From NCBI GenBank assembly GCA_009843525.1, contig VYDH01000036.1, positions 186,001-250,000 of the forward strand: a stretch of DNA of 64,000 nt, in the 5' to 3' direction. The notes under the pieces were generated by a model. The model did not search any database, was not told the DNA's origin, and worked only from the letters and a program-made list of their open reading frames with translations. The stretch is from Acidimicrobiales bacterium (GTDB lineage: Bacteria; Actinomycetota; Acidimicrobiia; Acidimicrobiales; Poriferisodalaceae). Each line of letters starts with the position of its first letter. The first letter of the stretch is position 1. Of this stretch, positions 1-9,183 are shown piece by piece. The translations under genes were made by a program, and so were the position numbers.

Positions 1-273
1 GATCCGGCGATCTTCGATGCGCTGAACGTCATCCGGCACGTGCCTGATCCCGAGGCACGGCGCGCGGCTGCCGAGGCGATCAACCGATCGTTCGCCGAGA
101 ACGTCTGGAACCTGTGGACGTACTGGACCCTGTGGGGCGTCATCGCCAACCCGCGGGTGCAGAACATCACCGACCTTCCGATCCCCGACAATGCCGAGAA
201 CACCTTCCCGGTGATCTCGGGCAAGCACCACCTGACGCAGATCTGGTGCACAGACGGGAACTGCCAAGGCTGA
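1..273 (+). CDS. Peptide ABC transporter substrate-binding protein, C-terminal part (cut by window edge)
   Basis: The reading frame is open from base 1 and ends at TGA 271-273, so only the last 90 residues are visible. They align closely with the C-termini of the two full-length substrate-binding proteins that follow: the N-V-W-N-L-W block, the P-R-V-Q-N block and the closing I-W-C-x-D-G-x-C-Q motif are shared. It is therefore the first of three tandem paralogous family-5 (Opp/Dpp-type) solute-binding lipoproteins. The shared C-terminal cysteine pair may form a disulfide outside the membrane (inference). The next gene starts 30 bases downstream after a GGGGGAGG ribosome site. Confidence 0.9.
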   Translation, partial: DPAIFDALNVIRHVPDPEARRAAAEAINRSFAENVWNLWTYWTLWGVIANPRVQNITDLPIPDNAENTFPVISGKHHLTQIWCTDGNCQG

Positions 274-303
274 GAACCCGCAGAACGAAGGGGGAGGCGG
301 CAA

Positions 304-2244
304 TTGGCGCGAGCGCGTTCGCTGGCAGCAGCGGCAGCGTTCGCGCTGATTGCCGTCGCCTGCGCGGGCGGTGACGGGGACGGCTCAGGTGCTCAGCCTG
401 ACGCCGCCGATGCCGCTGCGCCTGCGCCGTCGACCACCTTGGGGGCGGCGCAGGCAGAAGTGGTCGAAGCTCGCGAGGCAGGCGAGGCCACGGGCGCGGA
501 CGTCCGAGAAGAGACGGCGGGGCCGGTCCATGGCGGCCGACTGGTGTACGCCATCGAGGCTGACACGGCGAATCCGTTCGCGCCGTACGCGGCGCTGTGC
601 GCGATCAGCTGCCGCATGATCATGCGTGCGATCACCGAGTCGATGTATGTCACCGATGCCAACGGCGACATCGTGCCTTATCTCGTCGAATCCGAGACTG
701 CCAGCGACGACTTCCTGACGTGGACGCTGACGATCCGCGACGGAATCAGGTTCCATGACGGGACGCCGCTGACCGGCGAGGCTGTCGCCTACAACATCAA
801 CCTGTGCCGTTTCAGTCAGCAGACCGGACCTGGCTACCTGGGCATCGAGAACGTCTGGGGCGAAGGCCAACTCGTCCACTACGAGACGTCCATCCCGTTC
901 GCGACAGGGCCAGGCCCGGCATCGAGGGAGCAGGGCTGCGGCTTCATGTTCTCCCCGGCATGGCTGGAGACGCTGCCGAACAATCCGATGTACATCTCGC
1001 CGTTCTCGCCCCTGTCGGCCGATGAGCGGGCTGCTGGCTTGGCCAGTGCCACGGGCGATCCGTCGGCACCGGTCGGACTCGGCGCGTTCAGGTTTGTGGA
1101 GTACACGCCCGGCAACGGCAACAGCTTCATTGCCGAGCGCAACCCGGATTACTGGCGTGGCCCCGATGGCATCACGGGCGAGAAGCTGCCGTACCTGGAC
1201 GAGATCGAGTTCGTGGTGTCCGTGGACATCACAGGCCGCTCGAACGGGTTGAGGGCGGGCCAGTTCCACGTCATCCACACCGACAACGCAGACGAGATCT
1301 CCAAGTACGAGAGCAACGACGACTTCGTGCTGCTGCAGGCCAACAACTTCGGCGAAACGCACTTCAGCTTCATGAATGTGGCATCGGGGACCAACCCGGT
1401 GCTCGCGGCCCAGCGCAGCCTCGACGAGCCGGTCCCCATGGACCCGCTGGGCCTCAACGCCGCGAACCCGTTGGTGCACCTGAGCTGCCGCAGGGCGCTG
1501 GCGCATGCATTCGACGGAGAGCGCTTCGTCAACGAGCGGTATCACGGCCTGGTCCAGGTGGCGAACGGGCCCTTTCCGCCGGGCAGCATGGGCCACCTGG
1601 CTGACTCGGGATACCCGTCCTACGACGTCGAGGCCGCCCGCGCAGAGTTCACCCAATGCAAGACCGACAGCGGCCAGAACCCGGTGACGTTCGGGTTCAA
1701 CAGCACCAACGACCCGTTCAATGTCGAGTCGAATGAGCTCATCGTGTCGATGTGGCGGGCTGCGTTCGGAGACGAGATCGCAGTGACGATCCAGCCCATC
1801 GAGCAGGGTCAGTACTTCGGCCTGGCGCTCGCGGGCCTCTATGAGATGATGGCCATGCGCAGCCACGGCGGGGTGGACCCGATCGAGCAGTGGCTGTGGT
1901 GGAACTCGGTGACCGCGCTGCCGATCGACCCCAGGGTGCCCGAGCTGGCGTCGAACGTGGGACGTTTCCAGGATCCCGCCATCGATGCGGCATACGACGT
2001 CATTCGCCACAATCCCGATCCCGTTGCCCGCCGCGAAGCTGCGGAAGAGGTCAACCGGGCATTCGGCCGCAACGTCTGGAATCTCTGGACGCACTGGACG
2101 CTGTGGGGCATCGTCGCCAGCCCGCGGGTGCAGAACCTCACCAACCTCTCCATACCGGGCAGCGAGATGGGAGCGTTTGCAGTGAACTCAGGTGCGCACC
2201 ATGTGGCCCAGATCTGGTGCATTGACGGAGACTGTCAAGAATGA
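304..2244 (+). CDS. Peptide ABC transporter substrate-binding lipoprotein (family 5)
   Basis: Extracytoplasmic binding protein of an Opp/Dpp/nickel-type importer, 646 aa. It begins at TTG 304, about 8 bases after a strong GGGGGAGG ribosome site. A signal peptide ends at Cys20 (context A-V-A-C), predicting a lipid anchor. A low-complexity Ala/Glu-rich linker to about residue 75 precedes the SBP_bac_5 fold; the family block around I-R-D-G-I-R-F-H-D-G-T-P-L is clear near residues 143-155. The C-terminus carries the I-W-C-x-D-G-x-C pair seen in its neighbours. It is the second of three tandem paralogues, and its stop overlaps the next start by 4 bases, so the two are probably translationally coupled. 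The substrate cannot be told from sequence; oligopeptide is the usual guess. Confidence 0.93.
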   Translation: MARARSLAAAAAFALIAVACAGGDGDGSGAQPDAADAAAPAPSTTLGAAQAEVVEAREAGEATGADVREETAGPVHGGRLVYAIEADTANPFAPYAALCAISCRMIMRAITESMYVTDANGDIVPYLVESETASDDFLTWTLTIRDGIRFHDGTPLTGEAVAYNINLCRFSQQTGPGYLGIENVWGEGQLVHYETSIPFATGPGPASREQGCGFMFSPAWLETLPNNPMYISPFSPLSADERAAGLASATGDPSAPVGLGAFRFVEYTPGNGNSFIAERNPDYWRGPDGITGEKLPYLDEIEFVVSVDITGRSNGLRAGQFHVIHTDNADEISKYESNDDFVLLQANNFGETHFSFMNVASGTNPVLAAQRSLDEPVPMDPLGLNAANPLVHLSCRRALAHAFDGERFVNERYHGLVQVANGPFPPGSMGHLADSGYPSYDVEAARAEFTQCKTDSGQNPVTFGFNSTNDPFNVESNELIVSMWRAAFGDEIAVTIQPIEQGQYFGLALAGLYEMMAMRSHGGVDPIEQWLWWNSVTALPIDPRVPELASNVGRFQDPAIDAAYDVIRHNPDPVARREAAEEVNRAFGRNVWNLWTHWTLWGIVASPRVQNLTNLSIPGSEMGAFAVNSGAHHVAQIWCIDGDCQE

Positions 2245-4232
2245 TCGGCGACGTCGGGGCCGACCGGGGGACCGGTGCGACGAAACCGTTGGAGCATTGC
2301 GCGCACCGCGGGGCTGCGGCGTGGGCCATCGTGATCTCGTTCGCTCTGATCGCATCGGCGTGCCGCAGTGACGCCGGCGAGGACACCGGAGCGAGCCCGG
2401 AACCGGCGGACACTACGGCATCAGGGCCGGCCACGTCGCTGTCGGAGGAGCAGGAAGCGGTTGTGGAGGCCCGCGAGGCCGGTGAGGCCTCGGGCGAGGA
2501 CACCCGTGACGAGATGGCGGGGCCAGTCCATGGCGGTCGATTGGTGTACGGGATCGAGGCCGACACGGCCAATCCGTTCGTGCACTATGCGTCGTCGTGC
2601 GCGATCAGCTGCCGCATGATCTTCCGCGCGATCAGCGACTCGCTGTACGTCACCGATGCCACGGGCGCGGTCGTGCCGTACTTGGTCGAGTCCGAAGCGC
2701 ACAACGAGGACTACACCGAATGGACCCTCCAGATTCGGGACGGCATCAGGTTCCACGATGGCACGCCGCTGACCGGCGAGGCAGTGGCCTACAACCTCAA
2801 TCTCTGCAAGATCGGCCAGCTCACCGGAACCGCGTTCTTGGGCATTGAGGAAATCACCGGTGAAGGTCAGACCGTCACGGTGAGGACTGCCTTGCCGTTT
2901 GCCATGGGATTCGGTCCCTACGGCAGGGCCGAGTCCTGCGGATTCATGTTCTCGCCTGCGTGGCTCGAGACGCTGCCCAACAATCCGCTGTATTCATCGC
3001 CTTTCTCGCCCCTGAGCCCGCAGGAACGGGCCGAAGGCATGGCTCGAGCCACTGGGAACCCCGCAGCGCCCGTGGGTCTGGGTGCCTTCAAGTTCGTGAG
3101 CTACACGCCGGGCAACGGGAACAGTTTCATCGCCGAGCGCAACCCGGACTACTGGCGAGGTGCCAATGGCATCACGGGCGAACAGCTCCCGTACCTCGAC
3201 GAGATCGAGTTCGTCGTGTCGGTCGACATCGTGGGCCGCTCCAGCGGCCTCAAGGCGGGCCAGTTCGACATCATCCACACCTCGAACGCGGACGAGATCG
3301 CCAAGTACGAGAGCAATCCCGACTTCGTCCTGCTGCAGGCCAACGACTACGGCGAGACCGGCTACAACATGGTGAATGTGGCAGCGGGCGCCAACCCAGT
3401 CTTGGCGACGACCAGGGGTGTGGATGAACCGGTGCCGATGGACCCGCTGGGCATCAACGCAGACAATCCGCTTGTGCATCTGAGCTGCCGCAAGGCCTTG
3501 GCCCACGCATTCGACGGCGAGCGCTACGTCGACGAGCTCTTCGGCGGGATCGTCCGGGCGGCCAATGGGCCGTTCCCACCCGGATCCATGGGCTATCTGG
3601 AAGACAGCGGCTATCCCGCCTACGACCCGGATGCCGCCGCCGTCGAATTCGCCCAGTGCAAGGCGGACAGCGGCCAGAATCCGGTCACGTTCTCGTTCAA
3701 CACCCCCAACGACCCGGCTGGCGTGGAATCGGTCGAGTACATGGTTGCCATGTGGCAGGAGGTCTTCGGCGACGAGCTGTCAGTGCTCATCCAGACCATC
3801 GAGCAGGGCCAGTTCATCGGCCTCATGCTGGCCGGGCACTACCAGCTGACGGGAATGCGAAACCACGGAGGCGTCGACCCCTCCGAGCAGTGGTTCTGGT
3901 GGCACTCCGCCTCGGCTGCGCCGGTCAACGAGATCGCTCTGAACATCGGACGGTTTCAGGACCCCGAGATCGACGCGCTGTACCAGATCATCCGCCACAA
4001 TCCGGATCCTGACGCCCGCCGCGAAGCAGCCGAGGAAGTGAATCGACAGTTCGGACGCAACGTCTGGAACTTGTGGGTCACCTGGACGCTGTGGGGGATC
4101 GTCGCGGATCCGCGCGTGCAGAACCTCACCAACCTGTCGATACCCGGCAATGACGCGCCCGTCTTCCCGGTGGTGACCGGCAAGCACCATCTGTCGCAGA
4201 TCTGGTGCATCGACGGCGACTGTCAGGGCTGA
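2241..4232 (+). CDS. Peptide ABC transporter substrate-binding lipoprotein (family 5), third paralogue
   Basis: 663 aa, start ATG 2241 overlapping the previous stop by 4 bases (ATGA). The N-terminus is longer than in its paralogue: about 24 polar residues precede the hydrophobic stretch, with the lipobox Cys at 41 (A-S-A-C). The rest is collinear with the gene upstream, including the H-D-G-T-P-L block and the C-terminal cysteine pair; divergence is concentrated in the loops between about residues 185-220 and in the last 30 residues before the motif. This suggests duplication followed by ligand-site change (inference). A permease gene follows after 27 bases. Confidence 0.93.
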   Translation: MIGDVGADRGTGATKPLEHCAHRGAAAWAIVISFALIASACRSDAGEDTGASPEPADTTASGPATSLSEEQEAVVEAREAGEASGEDTRDEMAGPVHGGRLVYGIEADTANPFVHYASSCAISCRMIFRAISDSLYVTDATGAVVPYLVESEAHNEDYTEWTLQIRDGIRFHDGTPLTGEAVAYNLNLCKIGQLTGTAFLGIEEITGEGQTVTVRTALPFAMGFGPYGRAESCGFMFSPAWLETLPNNPLYSSPFSPLSPQERAEGMARATGNPAAPVGLGAFKFVSYTPGNGNSFIAERNPDYWRGANGITGEQLPYLDEIEFVVSVDIVGRSSGLKAGQFDIIHTSNADEIAKYESNPDFVLLQANDYGETGYNMVNVAAGANPVLATTRGVDEPVPMDPLGINADNPLVHLSCRKALAHAFDGERYVDELFGGIVRAANGPFPPGSMGYLEDSGYPAYDPDAAAVEFAQCKADSGQNPVTFSFNTPNDPAGVESVEYMVAMWQEVFGDELSVLIQTIEQGQFIGLMLAGHYQLTGMRNHGGVDPSEQWFWWHSASAAPVNEIALNIGRFQDPEIDALYQIIRHNPDPDARREAAEEVNRQFGRNVWNLWVTWTLWGIVADPRVQNLTNLSIPGNDAPVFPVVTGKHHLSQIWCIDGDCQG

Positions 4233-4259
4233 GGCGATGAAGGCAACGAACGTGCGCCA

Positions 4260-5429
4260 TTGGGAGACAGCCGCAGGCAGGCGGTTGCGATGAAGCAGGC
4301 CGTCCGCGATCAGCTCGGCCGCATCGTCGCGGCGGCACTGCTGGCCACGATCGTGTGGGCGTGGATCTGGCGGCCCCCGTTCAGCTGGACCTTCGGCGTG
4401 CTGGTCGTCATCGGCACCGTCGGGGCCGGCATCGCCGACGGCCGCTACGCACTGCGGCGCATCGCAAGCGTGATCCCAGTGCTGGTCGGGGTGTCGTTCG
4501 TGGTGTTCGCGCTGATGGCAAGCCTGCCGGGCGATCCCGCCATCAACATCCTGGGCCCGGCCGCCACCGCAGATCAGATTGCGATCGTCCGCACCGAGCT
4601 GGGGCTCGACGAGCCGTTCTTCAATCGTTACGGCAATTGGCTGGGCGGCGTGCTGACGGGAGACCTCGGCACCTCGATCGTGCTGCGCGAGGACGTCGCC
4701 GACGGCATCTCGCGCTCGATGACCCCGACGCTGCAGATCATGGCGTACTCGGTGGTGCTGGCTCTCGGCTTCGCCATCCCGCTGGGCATCTGGGCCGGCT
4801 ACCGGCAGGGAACCAAGACTGACGGCACGATCAACAACGTGATGCTGGGATTCCTGGCCACGCCCAACTTCGTGCTCGCTGTCATGCTCGTGCTCTTCTT
4901 CGCGATCGGGGGGCTCAGCGTCGCCGGCAACGAGATCGGATTCCGCGCGCTCCCGGCGGCGCGCTATGTGCCGCTCGGCGAGGACGTGGTGCTGCACTTC
5001 AAGCACATGCTGTTGCCGTCGCTGGCCTTGGCGATGGGCCAGGCGGCCGTGTTCATGCGCTTGCTTCGATCGGACATGATCGCCACGCTGCGCCTGCCGT
5101 TCATCGACCTGGCTCGCAGCAAAGGGCTGCCGACGCGGCGCATCCTGTGGCGGCACGCGCTGCGGCCGTCGAGCTTCACGCTGCTGACGGTCGTGGGGCT
5201 GACCGTCGGCCTGCTCATCGGCGGCGCGCTGATCATCGAGTTCATCTTCACCATCCCGGGTGTGGGGGCGTACATCTTCTTGGGCGTGACCCAACGCGAC
5301 TTCATCGCGGTGCAGGGCGGTGTGCTGGTGATCTCGACGCTGTACATCGTGGTGCTCACCATGTCCGACTTCTTGTATCTGGCGCTCGACCCGCGACTGC
5401 GCGGCCGGGAGGTGGGCGCTCGTGCGTAA
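4260..5429 (+). CDS. ABC peptide transporter permease, DppB/OppB type, with two extra N-terminal membrane segments
   Basis: Inner-membrane permease, 389 aa from TTG 4260; an in-frame ATG at 4290 is an alternative start and neither has a strong ribosome site. Canonical DppB features begin near residue 66 (L-R-R-I, then a membrane helix, then P-G-D-P-A at 90-94) and include the EAA loop around A-R-S-K-G-L-P-T-R near residue 285, which docks on the ATPases. The first 64 residues add two hydrophobic segments (about 22-38 and 43-59) not found in ordinary DppB proteins. The stop overlaps the next gene by 8 bases. Confidence 0.92.
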   Translation: MGDSRRQAVAMKQAVRDQLGRIVAAALLATIVWAWIWRPPFSWTFGVLVVIGTVGAGIADGRYALRRIASVIPVLVGVSFVVFALMASLPGDPAINILGPAATADQIAIVRTELGLDEPFFNRYGNWLGGVLTGDLGTSIVLREDVADGISRSMTPTLQIMAYSVVLALGFAIPLGIWAGYRQGTKTDGTINNVMLGFLATPNFVLAVMLVLFFAIGGLSVAGNEIGFRALPAARYVPLGEDVVLHFKHMLLPSLALAMGQAAVFMRLLRSDMIATLRLPFIDLARSKGLPTRRILWRHALRPSSFTLLTVVGLTVGLLIGGALIIEFIFTIPGVGAYIFLGVTQRDFIAVQGGVLVISTLYIVVLTMSDFLYLALDPRLRGREVGARA

Positions 5430-6252
5430 GCGCCTGGGGTTCGTCTTCTGGTTGGCGGTGGTGTACCTCGTCGTGCTCGCCCTTGCCGCCGTGTTCGCCG
5501 ACGTCCTGCCAATCAAGGATCCTGCCGAGACGTTCCCAGGCACTTCGAAACAGGGCCCGAGCCTGTCGCACTGGTTCGGCAACGACGGCGTCGGTCGTGA
5601 CGTATTCAGCCGCGTGATCTACGGAGCGCAGGTGAGCCTGGTGATCTCCACCGTCGGCACGGTGCTGGCGCTGATCATCGGCGGCCTGCTGGGCATGGTC
5701 TCGGGGTACTACGGCAGCCGGGTCGATCGCTGGCTGACGGCCACGCTGAACGCGTCGCTGGTGATCCCGCCGCTGATCCTGTTTCTCGCTTTGGTGCTGT
5801 TCTTGGATTCCGAAGCGAAGCGGCGCATCTTCATCCTCGTGTTCACGTTCGTGCTGCTGTCGATCGCGCCGATCGCGCGAGTGGTGCGTGCTGCCACCTT
5901 GAGCTGGGCCGGGCAGGACTTCGTGCTTGCCGCCAGGACGCTGGGGGCCCGGGACGGCAGGGTGCTGTTCCGTGAGATCCTGCCGAATGTGGCGCCCTCG
6001 TTCGTCAGCTACTCGCTCATCATCATGGCGGGCCTGATCGTCGTGGAGGGCTCGGTGGCGTTCTTGGGCCTGAGCGTTCCGCCGCCGACACCCACTTGGG
6101 GCGACATGATCAACAAGGGGCGCACCAACCTCGACGTCGCCGCGCACATCAGCCTGATGCCCGCAATCGTCATGTTCGTGACGGTGCTGGCGCTCAACTT
6201 CGTGGGCGACAAACTGCAGCAGTACTTCGAGCCGCGGGAATCGGTCTTGTGA
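5422..6252 (+). CDS. ABC peptide transporter permease, DppC/OppC type
   Basis: 276 aa from GTG 5422, inside the end of the DppB-type gene. It has an N-terminal membrane anchor, then the DppC signature G-N-D-G-V-G-R-D-V-F-S-R near residues 53-64 and five further hydrophobic segments. The EAA coupling loop (A-A-R-T-L-G-A-R-D) is near residue 170. It pairs with the DppB-type permease to form the membrane channel of the importer. Length and order match the family; nothing unusual was seen. Confidence 0.94.
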   Translation: MRKRLGFVFWLAVVYLVVLALAAVFADVLPIKDPAETFPGTSKQGPSLSHWFGNDGVGRDVFSRVIYGAQVSLVISTVGTVLALIIGGLLGMVSGYYGSRVDRWLTATLNASLVIPPLILFLALVLFLDSEAKRRIFILVFTFVLLSIAPIARVVRAATLSWAGQDFVLAARTLGARDGRVLFREILPNVAPSFVSYSLIIMAGLIVVEGSVAFLGLSVPPPTPTWGDMINKGRTNLDVAAHISLMPAIVMFVTVLALNFVGDKLQQYFEPRESVL

Positions 6253-6265
6253 GGGCGGGTTTCTG

Positions 6266-7978
6266 ATGGCGGGCAGCGGCAACGCCCATCTGCGCCCGGA
6301 AGCGCTGCTGAGCGCGCGGGACCTGGTAGTGGAGTTCCCTGCGGCCGGCGGTCGCACGGTGCACGCGGTCTCGGGCGTGTCGCTCGACCTGGAGGAGGGC
6401 GAGACCCTCGGCTTGGTCGGGGAGTCGGGCTGCGGCAAGAGCACCACGGGACGGGCCATCCTGCAGCTCCCCCGGCCCACGTCGGGCACCGTGCAGCTCG
6501 ACGGCCAGGAGCTGACCGAGCTCGACGAGGACGCCATACGCGACGTGCGGCCCCGGCTGCAGATGATCTACCAGGATCCGATCTCGTCGCTGAACCCCCG
6601 GCGCCGGGTGCGCGACATCATCGCCGAACCGCTGTTCATTGCCCTCGAGAACGTGTCGAGACGAACCGCCATGGCAGTGTGGCAGGACCGCATCGGCGAG
6701 CTGCTGCAGAACATGCTGCGGCGAGCATCTGGAGTGATGCGCATCGTGGGCCTGCTGGCGTCGGTGGCGTTCGTGCTGTGGATCCTGTCGGAGACCGTCG
6801 AGGAGCGCGCTGCTGAGCCGTGGCTGGGGTGGACGCAGGTGCCAGCGGCGGTCATCGGCTTCCCGTCGCTTGCGCTGCTGCTGCTGGCCGCTGCGATCGC
6901 CCTCCTCTTGGGTTTGACCTGGGTACTGCTGGCCGTGATGCTGCCGTTCAGCTTGATGTCGCGTCAGTTCGGCGAGGTCTCCAGTGCTGTCGGGCTCGCG
7001 GGCGTGGTCGTCACCACCGGCGCCAGCGCGTTCTTGCTGTGGCGCACCTGGTCGAGTTTCGGCGGCTGGGCGCAGTGGCTGAACTCCGGCGGGCTGAGCC
7101 TGCTCACCGCCGTGCTGGCGGTGTGGCTCGTGCTGTCAATGGTGAAGCCAGAACGGGCCGGCGCCAGCGGGGTTGCCACGACGCTGAGCGCCATGGTGGT
7201 CCTGCAGGTCTTCTATGTCGCCGGTCTGGACGGAGGCATCAAGCTGGCGGTGCTGGTGGCATCAGCCGTCATCGACACCCTCTTGTTCCGGTGGGTGCTG
7301 CGGTGCTACCGCGCGAATCGCGACGCCGAGCGCGAACGGGCCGAGCCGCGTGTGCGGGAGGTGCTCGAATACGTCGGCATCAACCCCGATGACGCCTTGG
7401 ACCGACGCCCGTGGGAGTTCTCGGGCGGCCAGGCACAGCGGCTCTCGATCGCTCGAGCGTTGGTGAGCGTGCCGCAGGTGATCATCTGCGACGAGCCCGT
7501 CTCCTCGCTGGACGTCTCGGTGCAGGCGCAGATTCTCAACCTGCTTGAAGACCTCAAGAACCTGATGGGTCTGACGCTGGTCTTCATCGCGCATGACCTT
7601 GCCGTGGTCAAGAACGTGAGCGACCGGGTCGCCGTCATGTACTTGGGCAAGCTGTGCGAGGTCAGCGAGCCCGATGCAATGTTCGCCCAGCCTGCCCATC
7701 CGTACACCGAGCTGCTGCTGGCTGCGATACCGCAACCTGATCCCGAAGCGGAGTTGGGCACCGAACGCATCGGCGGGGAGCTGCCGTCACCGATGGATCC
7801 CCCGTCAGGATGCCGTTTCCGCACTCGCTGCCCGCTCGCGGCCGAGCGCTGTGCGGCTGAAGAGCCCGAGATGCGCGAGATAGCGCCCGGCCGTTTTGTG
7901 GCTTGCCACACGCCGCTCATCGGCGAGCCAGCCCCTGCGCGGGTCGATCTGGCGACGAATGCCGAGGGTGCGTCATGA
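6266..7978 (+). CDS. Opp/Dpp-type ABC ATPase with a large transmembrane insertion between Q-loop and signature motif
   Basis: 570 aa, against about 320-350 for an ordinary DppF/OppF ATPase. All nucleotide-binding motifs are present: Walker A G-E-S-G-C-G-K-S-T at 52-60, Q-loop Y-Q-D-P at 102-105, signature F-S-G-G-Q at 385-389, Walker B ending D-E-P at 409-411 and H-loop His443. The Opp/Dpp C-terminal tail with C-R-F-R-T-R-C-P follows at 516-523. Between about residues 125 and 358 sits extra sequence containing roughly six or seven hydrophobic segments (near 158-177, 200-230, 242-259, 277-293, 304-321 and 325-348). The family has no membrane segment here. Reading frame and codon use continue smoothly across the junctions, so this looks like a real fusion or insertion. 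The next ATPase overlaps by 4 bases. Confidence 0.9.
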   Translation: MAGSGNAHLRPEALLSARDLVVEFPAAGGRTVHAVSGVSLDLEEGETLGLVGESGCGKSTTGRAILQLPRPTSGTVQLDGQELTELDEDAIRDVRPRLQMIYQDPISSLNPRRRVRDIIAEPLFIALENVSRRTAMAVWQDRIGELLQNMLRRASGVMRIVGLLASVAFVLWILSETVEERAAEPWLGWTQVPAAVIGFPSLALLLLAAAIALLLGLTWVLLAVMLPFSLMSRQFGEVSSAVGLAGVVVTTGASAFLLWRTWSSFGGWAQWLNSGGLSLLTAVLAVWLVLSMVKPERAGASGVATTLSAMVVLQVFYVAGLDGGIKLAVLVASAVIDTLLFRWVLRCYRANRDAERERAEPRVREVLEYVGINPDDALDRRPWEFSGGQAQRLSIARALVSVPQVIICDEPVSSLDVSVQAQILNLLEDLKNLMGLTLVFIAHDLAVVKNVSDRVAVMYLGKLCEVSEPDAMFAQPAHPYTELLLAAIPQPDPEAELGTERIGGELPSPMDPPSGCRFRTRCPLAAERCAAEEPEMREIAPGRFVACHTPLIGEPAPARVDLATNAEGAS

Positions 7979-9129
7979 GCGAGACGGCAGCGCAGGGCTC
8001 CCCATGGGCTGGCGATCCGCCGCTGCTCGAGGTCGGCGACTTGCGGACGACCTTTCACACCCCGGTGGGACCGTTGGCAGCGGTCGACGGGGTCGAGTGG
8101 TCTCTGCGCCCCGGGGCCCGCCTCGGCGTGGTGGGGGAGTCCGGGTCGGGCAAGTCCGTGATGTCGCGCTCCATCATGCGGCTGCTGCCCAAGTCCCGGG
8201 TGACATCGACGGGCACGGTCAACTTCGACGGCGTCGACATGATGTCGCTGGGCCGCCGGGAACTGCTCGAGATGTGGGGTCCGCAGCTCTCGATGGTCTT
8301 CCAGGACCCGCTGGGCTCGCTGAATCCGGTGATGAAGATCGGCAAGCAAGTGGGCGAGGGCCTGCGTGTCCATCGAGATCTCTCGGCGCGTGCCGCACGC
8401 AGCGCTGCACTCGAGCTGCTGGAGGAGGTCGGCATCCCCGAGCCCCACCGACGCATCGACGAATACCCCCACCAGCTGTCGGGCGGCATGCGCCAGCGCA
8501 TCGTGATCGCCATCGCACTTGCCTGCAGCCCCCGCCTGCTCATTGCGGACGAGCCCACCACGGCACTGGACGTCACCGTCCAGGCACAGATTCTGGATCT
8601 CCTCGAGGCCGAGCGGGCAGAACGGGACATGTCGCTCGTCCTCATCACTCACGATCTTGGGATCGTGGCGGGACGCACCGACGAGATCATCGTGATGTAC
8701 GCGGGGCGCATCGTGGAGCGCGCCTCAACCAGGACGCTCTTTCGGGACATGAAGATGCCCTACACCGAGGCGCTGTTCCGGTCGATCCCGAAGGTCACCG
8801 ATGACAGCCATGCGCGTCTGGAAATCATCGGCGGCCAGCCGCCCCAGATGACCGACCTTCCGTCCGGCTGCAAGTTCGCCCCCCGCTGCAAGTACGCGCA
8901 GGACCTCTGCTACGCCGAAGAGCCGGCGCTCATCGAGGTGCCGACGGCGGTGCCCGCTCGCTCGAGCATCACCGACAGCATCGACGACGTGGAGTCCGAT
9001 CCCGCGGCGGGTGTGCACCTGTACCGCTGCTTCTACCCGGTCGGCACGCCCGAGGCAGCCGAGGCGTTCGAGCGCAACATCGCATCCGGCCGGGTCAGCG
9101 AAGCCGGGGTCGTGATCAACCCCACCTAG
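7975..9129 (+). CDS. ABC peptide transporter ATPase, DppD/OppD type
   Basis: 384 aa; the ATG at 7975 overlaps the upstream TGA (ATGA), which decides the start over in-frame sequence further upstream. Walker A G-E-S-G-S-G-K-S lies at 54-61, followed by a normal Q-loop (F-Q-D-P), the L-S-G-G-M-R-Q-R signature, Walker B A-D-E-P-T-T-A-L-D and H-loop T-H-D. The Opp/Dpp C-terminal cysteine cluster (C-K-F-A-P-R-C) is present. It has normal family length, unlike its partner, so the importer would pair one ordinary ATPase with one membrane-inserted one. It is the last gene of the operon; 54 bases separate it from the convergent next gene. Confidence 0.95.
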   Translation: MSETAAQGSPWAGDPPLLEVGDLRTTFHTPVGPLAAVDGVEWSLRPGARLGVVGESGSGKSVMSRSIMRLLPKSRVTSTGTVNFDGVDMMSLGRRELLEMWGPQLSMVFQDPLGSLNPVMKIGKQVGEGLRVHRDLSARAARSAALELLEEVGIPEPHRRIDEYPHQLSGGMRQRIVIAIALACSPRLLIADEPTTALDVTVQAQILDLLEAERAERDMSLVLITHDLGIVAGRTDEIIVMYAGRIVERASTRTLFRDMKMPYTEALFRSIPKVTDDSHARLEIIGGQPPQMTDLPSGCKFAPRCKYAQDLCYAEEPALIEVPTAVPARSSITDSIDDVESDPAAGVHLYRCFYPVGTPEAAEAFERNIASGRVSEAGVVINPT

Positions 9130-9183
9130 CTTCAACCCCGATGCGGCAAATGCCGGCCGACGCGGCCGAGCATCCCGAGGCAG

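Noticed and set aside
385-2094. A 569-codon minus-strand frame opposite the second binding protein
   Set aside because: High-GC shadow of a clear coding gene; no recognisable protein features.
3780-5582. A 600-codon minus-strand frame opposite the permeases
   Set aside because: Shadow frame, Gln/Arg/His-rich with no domain.
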